Assembly: GCA_964408735.1 (NCBI GenBank)
Contig: CAYPAX010000103.1
Location: 1-16,215, forward strand
DNA: 16,215 nucleotides
Source: UBA7887 sp964408735
Lineage (GTDB): Bacteria; Pseudomonadota; Alphaproteobacteria; UBA7887
Reading direction: 5' to 3'
A program made the position numbers and the translations under genes. Positions 1 to 6,909 of the stretch are shown piece after piece. Below the pieces are notes generated by a model. That model saw only the letters and a list, made by a program, of their open reading frames with translations. It searched no databases and was not told the DNA's origin. Numbering within the stretch: position 1 is the first letter of the stretch; every line of letters starts with the position of its first letter.

Positions 1-79
1 TTCATCGTCTGGGAGTGAGAATCAGCAAAGCCACTTAATCAACGGGCTGCTAAGACGGCGAATGCAGCAAGCCCGCGCA
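1..79. other. Non-coding left edge, downstream of the outer-membrane protein gene
   Basis: This short stretch lies 3' of the minus-strand beta-barrel gene. I see no convincing coding frame and no strong hairpin followed by a T-run, so no terminator is called. Confidence 0.4.
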
Positions 80-2131
80 TCAGAACTTCAGCCCCGCAGC
101 CATGGAGACGCTGTACTCGTATTGGCTGTTGGCACCGAACAGGGAGTCGCGCTGATCGAAATCGGTGACCATGCCACTGAGGGTCAGATAGGGTTGGTAG
201 TCGGCCACGACATCAGGCAGAAACTTGCTGAAATCCAATACGGCATCGCTGCGCCAATAGTTTTCCAGCGTGGTGCTGCGGTCGATGTTGTAGATCGTGT
301 CGTTGAGCGAGAGATCCATGCTTACGCTCAAATCGGGCAGATCGCTCGGCCGCAGGCCCAGCGTGCCGCCGACCTCGTAGCGATGGGTGCGGGCGCCGCG
401 CTGCGGATCCTTGGCCAGCGTCCGCCCGTAGGCCGCGCGCAGCGATGCGGACCAGATATCGCCGTATAGCGCCTGGCTGATCTCGAAGTGGTCGCGATTG
501 ACGTCTTCCTCTGTGTGGCCGATCTGGCGGGTATCCACGCGCTCGCGGTTATAGCGCAACTGAGTCTGGCCGAAATCCCAGCCCCAACTGGCGCCAATCC
601 CGTATCCGAGCGTGCGGATATCGGGCGCCTCGCCCGCGCTCATGCCTGTCGTGGCAACCACCGTATCCGTATTAAGGGATTCGAGCAGGGTCTGATTGCC
701 GAAGATGCCGATGCTGCTGGGAATGGCGCGGCGTGCGCCGCCCTCCTCGCCGCCGCGATAGCGATCGAGCGCCATATCCAGGCTGGCCTGAGCGATTTGC
801 TGGCGCGTGCCGAGGATGCGCGAAATGTCGTCCACATTGCTGTCGATTTGGACCAGGGAGCCGCTCGCGCTGAGCATATCGTAGACCGCGCCGCCGCCGA
901 ACTGCCAGGTCTCGCGATCGGCCTCGGCGAAGGCCTGGACGGAGCGAAACAGCGGATCGATGCGGCTATAGCCGGCAAAGAGATTGGCTGAGCCAAGCTC
1001 GCCGCGCCAGACATTCGCATCGATACGATGACTGTGGGCGACATCGCTCGTCGCACCGATGTCGGTGCCGCCGGCAAGCAGGTTCACTGAATTGAGCTCC
1101 GCCGGATTGGCATAGCGTGAATGGGCGACCTCGCTGACCACTGTTATCCGGTTATGCCACATGCCGAGCTGCAAGGCGCCACCATAGACGGTGTTGCGCT
1201 CGCCATCGACGACCTCGGCGACGTTGAAATTGGCTAGCGCCGGGCGCTCGGCATCGAGCAGGCTGCCGCTCAGGGTGACCGTCAGCATGTCACTCAGATA
1301 GGGAGTGACCGACAAGTCGGCGGCAGTGCGGCGATTGTCCTCATCCCAGCCGACGATGCCGCGTTGTGTGCCGACGATATCGTTGCCATAGGCGTTACCC
1401 ACCGAGACCCTCACCCGGCCGTTCAGGTAATCGGCCGCCAGGGACATGCCGCGCGAAGCAAAACCGCCATTGACCAGCCCGGTAAAGCCGGGGACCGTCA
1501 CATCACCGACGCTGAAACTGCCATTGATGTCGCCCACCTGCGTATGCACGGTACCCAGCATGCGCGAGACGTCGATCTTGTTGGCGCCCGGGCGCAAGGT
1601 CCGCAGGTCGTCGTCGGTGCCGACCAGCTCGCCCTCCAGGCTGGCGCGCCAGGCGCCGGCGCTGGCGCTCCAGGTGGCATTGCCACGGAAATCATTGGCC
1701 ACATCGCTGGGGCGGAAGTTTTCCGCCGGCGGCTTCTGACGGCTGCTGGCCCGCCACACCGCATCATCCTGGAACGACCAGGTGAAGTCCGAGCGGTCGA
1801 ACATGCCGTCACCCTGCGCCAGGGCAATCTGGTAGGTACCGACATAGACCGTCACGCCGGCCTCGCGATCGACGACGGTCACCACGAAAGGCTCGACCGC
1901 GTCGGGAAACGGCAGGGTGAGCGTCAGCCCGTCGTCTTCAAAGGCGACGAAGGCATTGACCTGGAAGGCGTCGACATAGACGTCGAGCCCCTCGCCGCCG
2001 GGAATGGACAGGGCGATGGTATCGCCGCCGACCAGCTCCACCTGGTCCTGCGCCAAGGCGGCGGCAGCCAGCAGCAGCACGCCGAGGAATGCCGCACCGG
2101 CGATACGTCCCCGGGCCCGGATCGCGATCAT
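80..2131 (-). CDS. Predicted outer-membrane beta-barrel protein of unknown function
   Basis: The 683-residue product starts with a clear Sec signal peptide: Arg-rich n-region, hydrophobic core at about residues 11-25, and a likely cut after ALA at residue 27. The rest is rich in alternating polar/hydrophobic strands, Gly, Asn, Tyr and Trp, with almost no long hydrophobic helix. The final residues end in GLKF with a C-terminal Phe, the classic beta-signal recognised by the BAM complex. Residues of about 28-115 look like a separate soluble beta domain, and the barrel probably occupies the remainder. It begins 10 bases after the stop of the upstream secreted-protein gene, with an AGAGA-type ribosome site about 7 bases before the ATG, so the two genes are probably co-transcribed. 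The family is not recognised. A porin, a surface-structure secretion channel or an anchor for the partner protein are all possible. The outer-membrane assignment is inference from composition and termini. Confidence 0.75.
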   Translation of the reverse strand: MIAIRARGRIAGAAFLGVLLLAAAALAQDQVELVGGDTIALSIPGGEGLDVYVDAFQVNAFVAFEDDGLTLTLPFPDAVEPFVVTVVDREAGVTVYVGTYQIALAQGDGMFDRSDFTWSFQDDAVWRASSRQKPPAENFRPSDVANDFRGNATWSASAGAWRASLEGELVGTDDDLRTLRPGANKIDVSRMLGTVHTQVGDINGSFSVGDVTVPGFTGLVNGGFASRGMSLAADYLNGRVRVSVGNAYGNDIVGTQRGIVGWDEDNRRTAADLSVTPYLSDMLTVTLSGSLLDAERPALANFNVAEVVDGERNTVYGGALQLGMWHNRITVVSEVAHSRYANPAELNSVNLLAGGTDIGATSDVAHSHRIDANVWRGELGSANLFAGYSRIDPLFRSVQAFAEADRETWQFGGGAVYDMLSASGSLVQIDSNVDDISRILGTRQQIAQASLDMALDRYRGGEEGGARRAIPSSIGIFGNQTLLESLNTDTVVATTGMSAGEAPDIRTLGYGIGASWGWDFGQTQLRYNRERVDTRQIGHTEEDVNRDHFEISQALYGDIWSASLRAAYGRTLAKDPQRGARTHRYEVGGTLGLRPSDLPDLSVSMDLSLNDTIYNIDRSTTLENYWRSDAVLDFSKFLPDVVADYQPYLTLSGMVTDFDQRDSLFGANSQYEYSVSMAAGLKF

Positions 2132-2141
2132 GTCAATTTCT

Positions 2142-3260
2142 CTAGCGCGTCACACGTTCCGGCGCCACCCGCTCGATCGCCTCTCGCTCGATCGTGCCGC
2201 GCTCTATGGTCTGGCGCTCGACGGGGTCCGCCCGCTCGATCGGCGTCACCACCTCGCGTTCCGGCGCCACCCGCTCCGGTGCCACGGCGACCGCCGGCTG
2301 GCGCTCGCGCACCGCGGGGGCGACATCGTCCGTCTGCCTGCGCACCGGCTCAACCGCGGATACCGCCGGGTCGCGCACCACGCTCGGCACCGCCACGCGT
2401 CCGCCACCGCCCTGCTCCATCAGCGCGATCATCTCGGGCGTCGGCGTCGCCGTATAGCGCCAGCCCGCGTCGAGCGCGCTTTGCTTGCTGCAGCCGGCGT
2501 TGTAGCAGGCTCTCACGGAATACCAATAGACTTGGCCAAGGGCGGCCGTGGCATCGAGATACTCGCTGCCCGATGTCTTGCCGATCTGGTCGCCGGCCTG
2601 CGGCATTGGCGGCGGGGTGCTGTTGGTCGAGCGCAGCACGATATAGGAATGCGCATCCGCCCGCCCCTGCCAGGTAACCTTCACCTGCTGTCCGATCGAG
2701 CCGTCACTGGCCTCGACGCCGTTGGGCGGAGGATCGGGCACGAATGCCGGCATGTCGCCGGGCCCGGTCACGGAGGTCACCATCAGGTTGTTGACGCTGA
2801 AGGGCTTCCAATCCGTCATCTCGGTCAGGTTTATGACGTTATCCTTGTAGTAGCTCTGCCCGCGTATCCGGTACTCCGTAATGCCGGGGACATTGCTCAT
2901 CGGCGCTTCGCCGTGGCTTGATAGCGACCACAGATTCACCTTCATGTCGGCGCCGCCGTAAAAGGGCTTGTGAATGGAAATCATGTGTTTCCACTGTCCG
3001 CCCTCCTTGCGCTGAACCTGGATATCGATGTGATAGCCGTCGGGCTGGTTGACCGAGCCGTAAGCCGCCAGCATCTGGTCCCATGCCTGCACCCGAACCA
3101 TCTCGATGGTTACCGGGCCGTTGACGTAGGCCTGATGATTTGAGGGATACATGAAAACTATCCCTATCTCGGGCTCCGCTGCCCCGGCCGGCGGCGGCGC
3201 CAGCACCGCGACAAACGCGATCGCAGCACCAAAAGTGAGCGTCCTGACAAGATTCCGCAT
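2142..3260 (-). CDS. Secreted fibronectin-III-like protein with Arg/Glu repeat tail
   Basis: The product is 372 residues if translation starts at the second ATG (base 3260); an ATG two codons upstream (3266) gives 374. The second is preferred because GGGGAG lies 8 bases before it and only 2 before the first. A signal peptide covers roughly the first 28 residues and ends near AGAA. Next comes a beta-rich region of about 150 residues with many aromatic and Asn residues. A fibronectin-III-like domain follows at about 178-273 (numbered from the upstream ATG), with a VTWQG strand, a YWYSVRACYNAGCS strand and two nearby Cys (254, 259). The last 55 residues form a low-complexity tail built from ERVAPER, PIERA and TIERG-like units with no predicted fold. 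It is the first gene of a pair with the beta-barrel gene 10 bases downstream, suggesting a periplasmic or surface partner. Family and function are unknown. Confidence 0.72.
   Translation of the reverse strand: MRNLVRTLTFGAAIAFVAVLAPPPAGAAEPEIGIVFMYPSNHQAYVNGPVTIEMVRVQAWDQMLAAYGSVNQPDGYHIDIQVQRKEGGQWKHMISIHKPFYGGADMKVNLWSLSSHGEAPMSNVPGITEYRIRGQSYYKDNVINLTEMTDWKPFSVNNLMVTSVTGPGDMPAFVPDPPPNGVEASDGSIGQQVKVTWQGRADAHSYIVLRSTNSTPPPMPQAGDQIGKTSGSEYLDATAALGQVYWYSVRACYNAGCSKQSALDAGWRYTATPTPEMIALMEQGGGGRVAVPSVVRDPAVSAVEPVRRQTDDVAPAVRERQPAVAVAPERVAPEREVVTPIERADPVERQTIERGTIEREAIERVAPERVTR
2155..2276 (-). repeat. In-frame coding repeats in the Arg/Glu tail
   Basis: The 20-base string CGTTCCGGCGCCACCCGCTC occurs exactly at 2155-2174 and again at 2257-2276. 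The spacing is 102 bases (34 codons), so both copies read in the same frame and encode ERVAPER-type units. A shorter motif, CGCTCGATCG, recurs between them. The pattern suggests expansion of a short coding repeat at the gene's 3' end. Confidence 0.7.
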
Positions 3261-3266
3261 GACCAT

Positions 3267-3556
3267 TTCTCCCCACTTTGGCGAGCACCCTGCTAAATTT
3301 TCGCGCGGCGGGTCTCGTCACCCTATTAGTCACATTCGCATTCGCCGATTACGACGGTTTTCCCGTTCTGAAACGATCGGCGCTGCCAAGTGCCACGCAG
3401 GGGCTCGCAGGTGAATCTTCGCAACCGTCGATAAAGGTAGCACAGCTGCGTTTTGATCCAAAGCGCGATCCCGCCAGGGTCGGCCAAAGCGCTGGTCCCA
3501 GCCATGCTTGCCTGCGACACTATCACGCTTGCGAAACTTGATGTGGAGCACGTGGA
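3267..3556. other. Divergent intergenic region, 290 bases
   Basis: This spacer separates the minus-strand envelope pair from the plus-strand MerC-like gene and must carry the start signals of both. Short open frames cross it on both strands, but their translations look arbitrary and have no good ribosome site. I could not pick out a near-consensus -35/-10 pair on either strand. GGGGAG just left of 3280 (read on minus) serves the envelope gene, and GGAG at 3545-3548 serves the plus-strand gene. Confidence 0.45.
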
Positions 3557-3937
3557 ATGACCGGGACAAGGGACGGAACGGAGCGATTCGGTTGGCTAGC
3601 CGGGGCGGGAGCGATTTTATCCCTGGCTGCCTGTTACGGCACGCTCGGCGTAGTCGCAGTCCTGTCGGCAATGGGCGTGGCATTGGCGATCAACGAGCAA
3701 ATCTGGGCCGGTGCCATCGTCGCCTTCGCCGCGCTGGCGGCAGCGGGAGTCGTGCACGGCCACCGACGGCACGGTCGAATCCCGCCGGTGGCGCTGGCGG
3801 TCATCGGTGTCGGGTTGGTCGCAGCAGCCATGTATGCCGGGCTCGGCGGCGCGGCGCGCGTGGTCGAACTGCTCGGCTTCGCAGCCTTGGTCGGCGCGGC
3901 GGTCTGGGACTGGCGGCTGAAACGCAGCGGCGCCTGA
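3557..3937 (+). CDS. Small four-helix membrane protein, MerC-like
   Basis: The 126-residue product has four hydrophobic segments at about residues 14-38, 45-67, 76-96 and 99-118. There is a basic HGHRRHGR loop after the second helix and a WDWRLKR end. Length, helix number, the SLAACYGTL stretch in helix 1 and the closing WDWRLK resemble MerC-type small transporters. Only one Cys is present (C26), whereas classical MerC carries a Cys pair in helix 1, so mercury transport is doubtful. GGAG at 3545-3548 lies 8 bases before the ATG. No mer regulator or reductase is nearby. Its stop codon touches the stop of the convergent CoA-transferase gene. It could equally be a generic small membrane protein. 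Confidence 0.6.
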   Translation: MTGTRDGTERFGWLAGAGAILSLAACYGTLGVVAVLSAMGVALAINEQIWAGAIVAFAALAAAGVVHGHRRHGRIPPVALAVIGVGLVAAAMYAGLGGAARVVELLGFAALVGAAVWDWRLKRSGA

Positions 3938-5146
3938 TCAACCCTCGCCGACCGCCTCGTCGATCTCGGCTGGCGTGAGGCCGGCCTCGGCCAGCACTTC
4001 GCGGGTGTGTTCGCCGAGGCGCGGCGCGTGGCGGCGCAACTCGAACGGTGCCTTGGCGAAGTTGACCGGCCGGCGCACCATCTGGTGGCGGCCCTCGCTC
4101 GGGTGCTCGACGGTCTCGAACAGGCCGACGGCCTTGACGTGCTCGTTCTCGCGCAGATCCTCGAACTCGAGCACGGGCATGCTGGGAATGCTCGCGCTGT
4201 CGCAGAATTCGACCCATTCCGCCGTGCTGTGCTTGGGCGCCGCCTCGACTATGAGGCCGTAGAGAAAGTCAACATTGAGGCCGCGCGTGGTCACCGATTC
4301 CAGACGCGGGTCGTCCTTCAGTTCGGGGCGGCCGATGAAGTCGACGAAATCGCGCCAATTGGCGTTGGAGTACGGCATGATGCAGCAGTAGCCATCAGCC
4401 GTCGGAAAAGGCTTGCGGTTTTCCGCCAGCACACGCGGATAGCCGAATTCCGACAGCGGCGGCTCGAATACCGCACCGGCATAATGCTCGGGCGTGAGAA
4501 ACTCGATGGCGGTCTCGAACATCGGCACTTCTATCGCCTGACCGCCGCCGCCGCGCTCGCGCTGCAGCAGGCCCGCCAGGATGGAATAGGCGATTGCCTG
4601 CCCGGCCAACTTGTCGCAGACCACGGTCGGCGCGTAATTCGGCTCGCCATAGCGCTTGCCATGCAGCGCCGCCAGCCCCGAGCCGGCCTGAATGACGTCG
4701 TCGTAGGCGGCCTTGTCGGCATATGGCCCGTCCTTGCTGAAACCATAGGCGCCGCAATAGACGATATCGGGCCTGAGAGCCGAGACGAACTCGTAGTCGA
4801 GGCCGAGGCGGTCGATCGCCTTCGGCCGCAGCGCGTGCACGAAGACATCGGCGCTCGGGATCAGGCGCAGCAATGCGGCCCGCGCCGACTCGCGCTTCAG
4901 ATCCAGCATCACGCCGCGCTTGTTGCGATGGAGCTGCAGAAAGGCGCCGCCCATGCCCTCGTGGCGATAAGGCTTGAGGTTGCGCATGAGGTCGCCCTCG
5001 GGCGCCTCGATCTTGATCACGTCCGCACCCATGTCGGCCAGAATATGGGTCGCGAACGGCCCCATGATGACATTGGTGATATCGATGATGCGAATGCCGT
5101 CAAGCGGCCCCGCGGCGAGCTCTGTCATGCCGAATGTGTTCCCCAT
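3938..5146 (-). CDS. Family III CoA-transferase (CaiB/BaiF family)
   Basis: The 402-residue product has the usual family length. The N-terminal part carries the family's GPLDGIRIIDITNVIMGP start, then ADMGADVIKIEAPEGD (about 38-52) and LHRNKRGVMLDLK (about 72-84). The nucleophilic Asp of the family is most likely D178 in TVVCDKLAGQ, followed by the small domain and a C-terminal return segment with HAPRLGEHTREVL. Members move CoA between carboxylic acids through an Asp-anhydride intermediate, or act as racemases. The substrate cannot be read from sequence. It is transcribed away from the leucine-type operon across a 78-base spacer, which suggests a shared control region and a role in activating an acid that feeds that pathway. 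Translation could start at ATG 5146 (AAGGA 4 bases upstream) or at ATG 5128; family alignment begins just after the second. Confidence 0.88.
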   Translation of the reverse strand: MGNTFGMTELAAGPLDGIRIIDITNVIMGPFATHILADMGADVIKIEAPEGDLMRNLKPYRHEGMGGAFLQLHRNKRGVMLDLKRESARAALLRLIPSADVFVHALRPKAIDRLGLDYEFVSALRPDIVYCGAYGFSKDGPYADKAAYDDVIQAGSGLAALHGKRYGEPNYAPTVVCDKLAGQAIAYSILAGLLQRERGGGGQAIEVPMFETAIEFLTPEHYAGAVFEPPLSEFGYPRVLAENRKPFPTADGYCCIMPYSNANWRDFVDFIGRPELKDDPRLESVTTRGLNVDFLYGLIVEAAPKHSTAEWVEFCDSASIPSMPVLEFEDLRENEHVKAVGLFETVEHPSEGRHQMVRRPVNFAKAPFELRRHAPRLGEHTREVLAEAGLTPAEIDEAVGEG

Positions 5147-5224
5147 GCCGTCCTTGTCCTGCCCACATGACCCTGGCGGCCGGCTCTGTCAAGCATGCGT
5201 CGCTGTTGATACACTGCCGCCGCT
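5147..5224. promoter_or_regulatory. Divergent promoter region between CoA-transferase gene and operon
   Basis: This 78-base spacer must hold promoters for both directions. Read on the minus strand, a perfect TTGACA lies at 5192-5187. The hexamer 17 bases on (CATGTG) is a poor -10. Read on plus, CTGTCA (5186-5191) and GATACA (5208-5213) are 16 bases apart, a weak pair that shares the same -35 bases. If that pair is real, the plus transcript would start only a few bases before the ATG at 5225, which lacks a ribosome site and would be nearly leaderless. TCAA (5189-5192) and TTGA (5206-5209) form a small interrupted inverted repeat that could be an operator. All of this is tentative. Confidence 0.35.
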
Positions 5225-6073
5225 ATGGAACCGTTGATCGACTCCCACTTCCACCTTTGGCGCCAGGCCGACATGCGCGAGCCTGGAATCGCGGCGCATC
5301 CGCATTTTGGTGGCGATATCGCCTGGAAGGATTACGCCGCGGCTCGCGGGCCCATATCACTGGCCGGCGCCATTGCGGTGCAGGTCGACCAGAATCCGGG
5401 CGACGGCGAGCCCGAGGTCGAATTCTTCGAGCGCACCGCGGCGGAGCACCCCGAGCTGCGCGGCATCGTCGCCTTCGCGCCCGTCGAAGGCCCCGACCTC
5501 GCCGGCCATATCGATCGCCTGAGCCAGCACCCCCTGGTCTGCGGCATCCGCCGCAACACCCAGCACGAGGCCGACGATGCCTATTGCGCGCGCGAGGCCT
5601 TCATCGCCGGCGTGCGCCTGCTTGGGCAGCACGGTGTGGTCTGCGATATCTGCGCCCGTCATTGGCAGCTCGAGAGCGTCGTCGCCATGGCCGCCGCCTG
5701 TCCCGATACCACCATCGTGATCAACCATCTCGGCAAGCCCGATGTGCAAAGCGGAAGCCTCGACCCCTGGCGCGACCATATGAGCCGGCTGGCGGCCATG
5801 CCCCACGTCACCGTCAAGCTTTCGGTGGTCGTGCAGAGGCCCGAGGACGACAACTGGAACGAAGCCACGGTAGCGCCCTACGTCAGCCACCTGCTCAGTG
5901 AATTCGGGCCGGGCCGCATGATGTGGGCGAGTAACTGGCCGGTGGCAGCCCTGGTCACGCCCTATGGCGACTGGCTGGCCGCGGCGGACGCCTTGACCGC
6001 CAAGCTGAGCGAAGCCGAGCGCCGGCAGATATTCCACGACACCGCCGTCGCGGTCTACGGGCTCGGTTCATGA
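5225..6073 (+). CDS. Amidohydrolase 2 family metal-dependent hydrolase, first copy
   Basis: The 282-residue TIM-barrel hydrolase is of the Amidohydro_2 type, a family that includes lactonases such as L-fuconolactonase and 2-pyrone-4,6-dicarboxylate hydrolase. The first-strand HxH motif is at H8/H10 in IDSHFHLW, a further His at H146, and NHLGKPD at 167-173 supplies another active-site His (H168). The terminal motif reads ASNWPV (235-240), with Asn237 where many relatives have the Asp of GSDWPV. Asn occurs in some subfamilies. The ATG at 5225 is favoured because the HxH strand follows at once, but no Shine-Dalgarno sequence precedes it. The gene is first in the nine-gene operon and overlaps the next by ATGA. 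The substrate is unknown; a lactone or ester leading into the methylcrotonyl-CoA branch is a guess. Confidence 0.87.
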   Translation: MEPLIDSHFHLWRQADMREPGIAAHPHFGGDIAWKDYAAARGPISLAGAIAVQVDQNPGDGEPEVEFFERTAAEHPELRGIVAFAPVEGPDLAGHIDRLSQHPLVCGIRRNTQHEADDAYCAREAFIAGVRLLGQHGVVCDICARHWQLESVVAMAAACPDTTIVINHLGKPDVQSGSLDPWRDHMSRLAAMPHVTVKLSVVVQRPEDDNWNEATVAPYVSHLLSEFGPGRMMWASNWPVAALVTPYGDWLAAADALTAKLSEAERRQIFHDTAVAVYGLGS

Positions 6074-6909
6074 GCGGCGTCGTCGACGCCCATTTCCACG
6101 TCTGGCGCGGCGCGGTGCTGCATCAGCCCGGCGTGCCGGGCGAGCTCTTCGCCGAGAACTACGGCTGGGAGGATTACGCCTCGGCCCACGGCGATGTCCC
6201 GGTCGAAGCCGCCATCGCGGTGCAGGCCGATACGGACGTCAGCGATGGCGAGCCCGAGGTCGAATTCCTCGAAAGCGTCGCCGCCGAGCATTCCCGCCTG
6301 CGCGGCATCATCGCGGCCGCCCCGATCGAGGCCGACGACGCCCCTGACAAGCTCTCAGCACTCAAGCGCCACCCCCTGGTCAAGGGCGTGCGCCGCACCG
6401 TGCATCATGTCACCGACCCGGACGTCTGGGCCGAGGCGAGCTTCATCCGCGGCGCGCAGATGCTGGCTGATTTCGGCTTGGTCTGCGACATGAACGCGCA
6501 CCACTTCCAGCTGGCGGGCGCCCTGACCGCCGCCCGCCAGGCACCGCAAACGGCCATCGTTCTCAACCACATCGGCAAGCCGGATATCACCAAGGACGAG
6601 TTCGCTGCCTGGCGCGACTTGCTCGACCCTTTCGCCGATCTCGCCAATGTCTCGATCAAGCTGTCGCTCGTCACACCGGTCGGCACGGAGCCGGATTGGA
6701 CCACCGAGCGCCTCGCGCCTTATGTGGCCCATGTTCTTGAACGCTTCGGGCCCGAAAGGGTGATCTGGACCAGCAATTGGCCTGTCGCCGGGCGCGTAAT
6801 CGGGTATGAAGAATGGTACGAGGCGGCGCAACAGTACACCGCCCACCTTTCGGAGAGCGAGCGCCGAGGCGTCTTCCACGACAACGCGGCACGCATATAC
6901 GGCCTATGA
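6070..6909 (+). CDS. Amidohydrolase 2 family metal-dependent hydrolase, second copy
   Basis: The 279-residue product is paralogous to the preceding gene product, by eye about half identical along its whole length. Shared blocks include AIAVQ, SDGEPEVEF/GDGEPEVEF, LRGI, HPLV and FGP. Active-site candidates are H8/H10 in VDAHFHVW, H144/H145 in NAHHFQL, H167 in NHIGKPD and N236 in TSNWPV, so this copy has the same Asp-to-Asn change in its last motif. It starts within the ATGA overlap at the end of copy one and ends in a second ATGA overlap with the carboxylase gene, so translation of all three is probably coupled. A heteromeric enzyme or two sequential hydrolases on related substrates are both possible. 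The reaction is unknown. Confidence 0.87.
   Translation: MSGVVDAHFHVWRGAVLHQPGVPGELFAENYGWEDYASAHGDVPVEAAIAVQADTDVSDGEPEVEFLESVAAEHSRLRGIIAAAPIEADDAPDKLSALKRHPLVKGVRRTVHHVTDPDVWAEASFIRGAQMLADFGLVCDMNAHHFQLAGALTAARQAPQTAIVLNHIGKPDITKDEFAAWRDLLDPFADLANVSIKLSLVTPVGTEPDWTTERLAPYVAHVLERFGPERVIWTSNWPVAGRVIGYEEWYEAAQQYTAHLSESERRGVFHDNAARIYGL

Noticed and set aside
1364..2677. Long plus-strand open frame (437 codons) across the two envelope genes
   Set aside because: It lies antisense to two genes with signal peptides and good ribosome sites, and its translation is Arg/Ala/Pro-rich low-complexity sequence typical of a GC-rich shadow frame.
3326..3683. Small minus-strand frames in the 3267-3556 spacer
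   Set aside because: No ribosome site, no recognisable protein features, and they run into the MerC-like gene on the opposite strand.
4007..5170. Plus-strand open frame (387 codons) antisense to the CoA-transferase
   Set aside because: The minus strand encodes a complete family III CoA-transferase; the antisense translation shows no recognisable motif.
6813..6905. N-terminal extension of the carboxylase beta subunit
   Set aside because: It overlaps the end of the second hydrolase, encodes a basic stretch unlike the family N-terminus, and the ATG at 6906 gives the normal 535-residue length.
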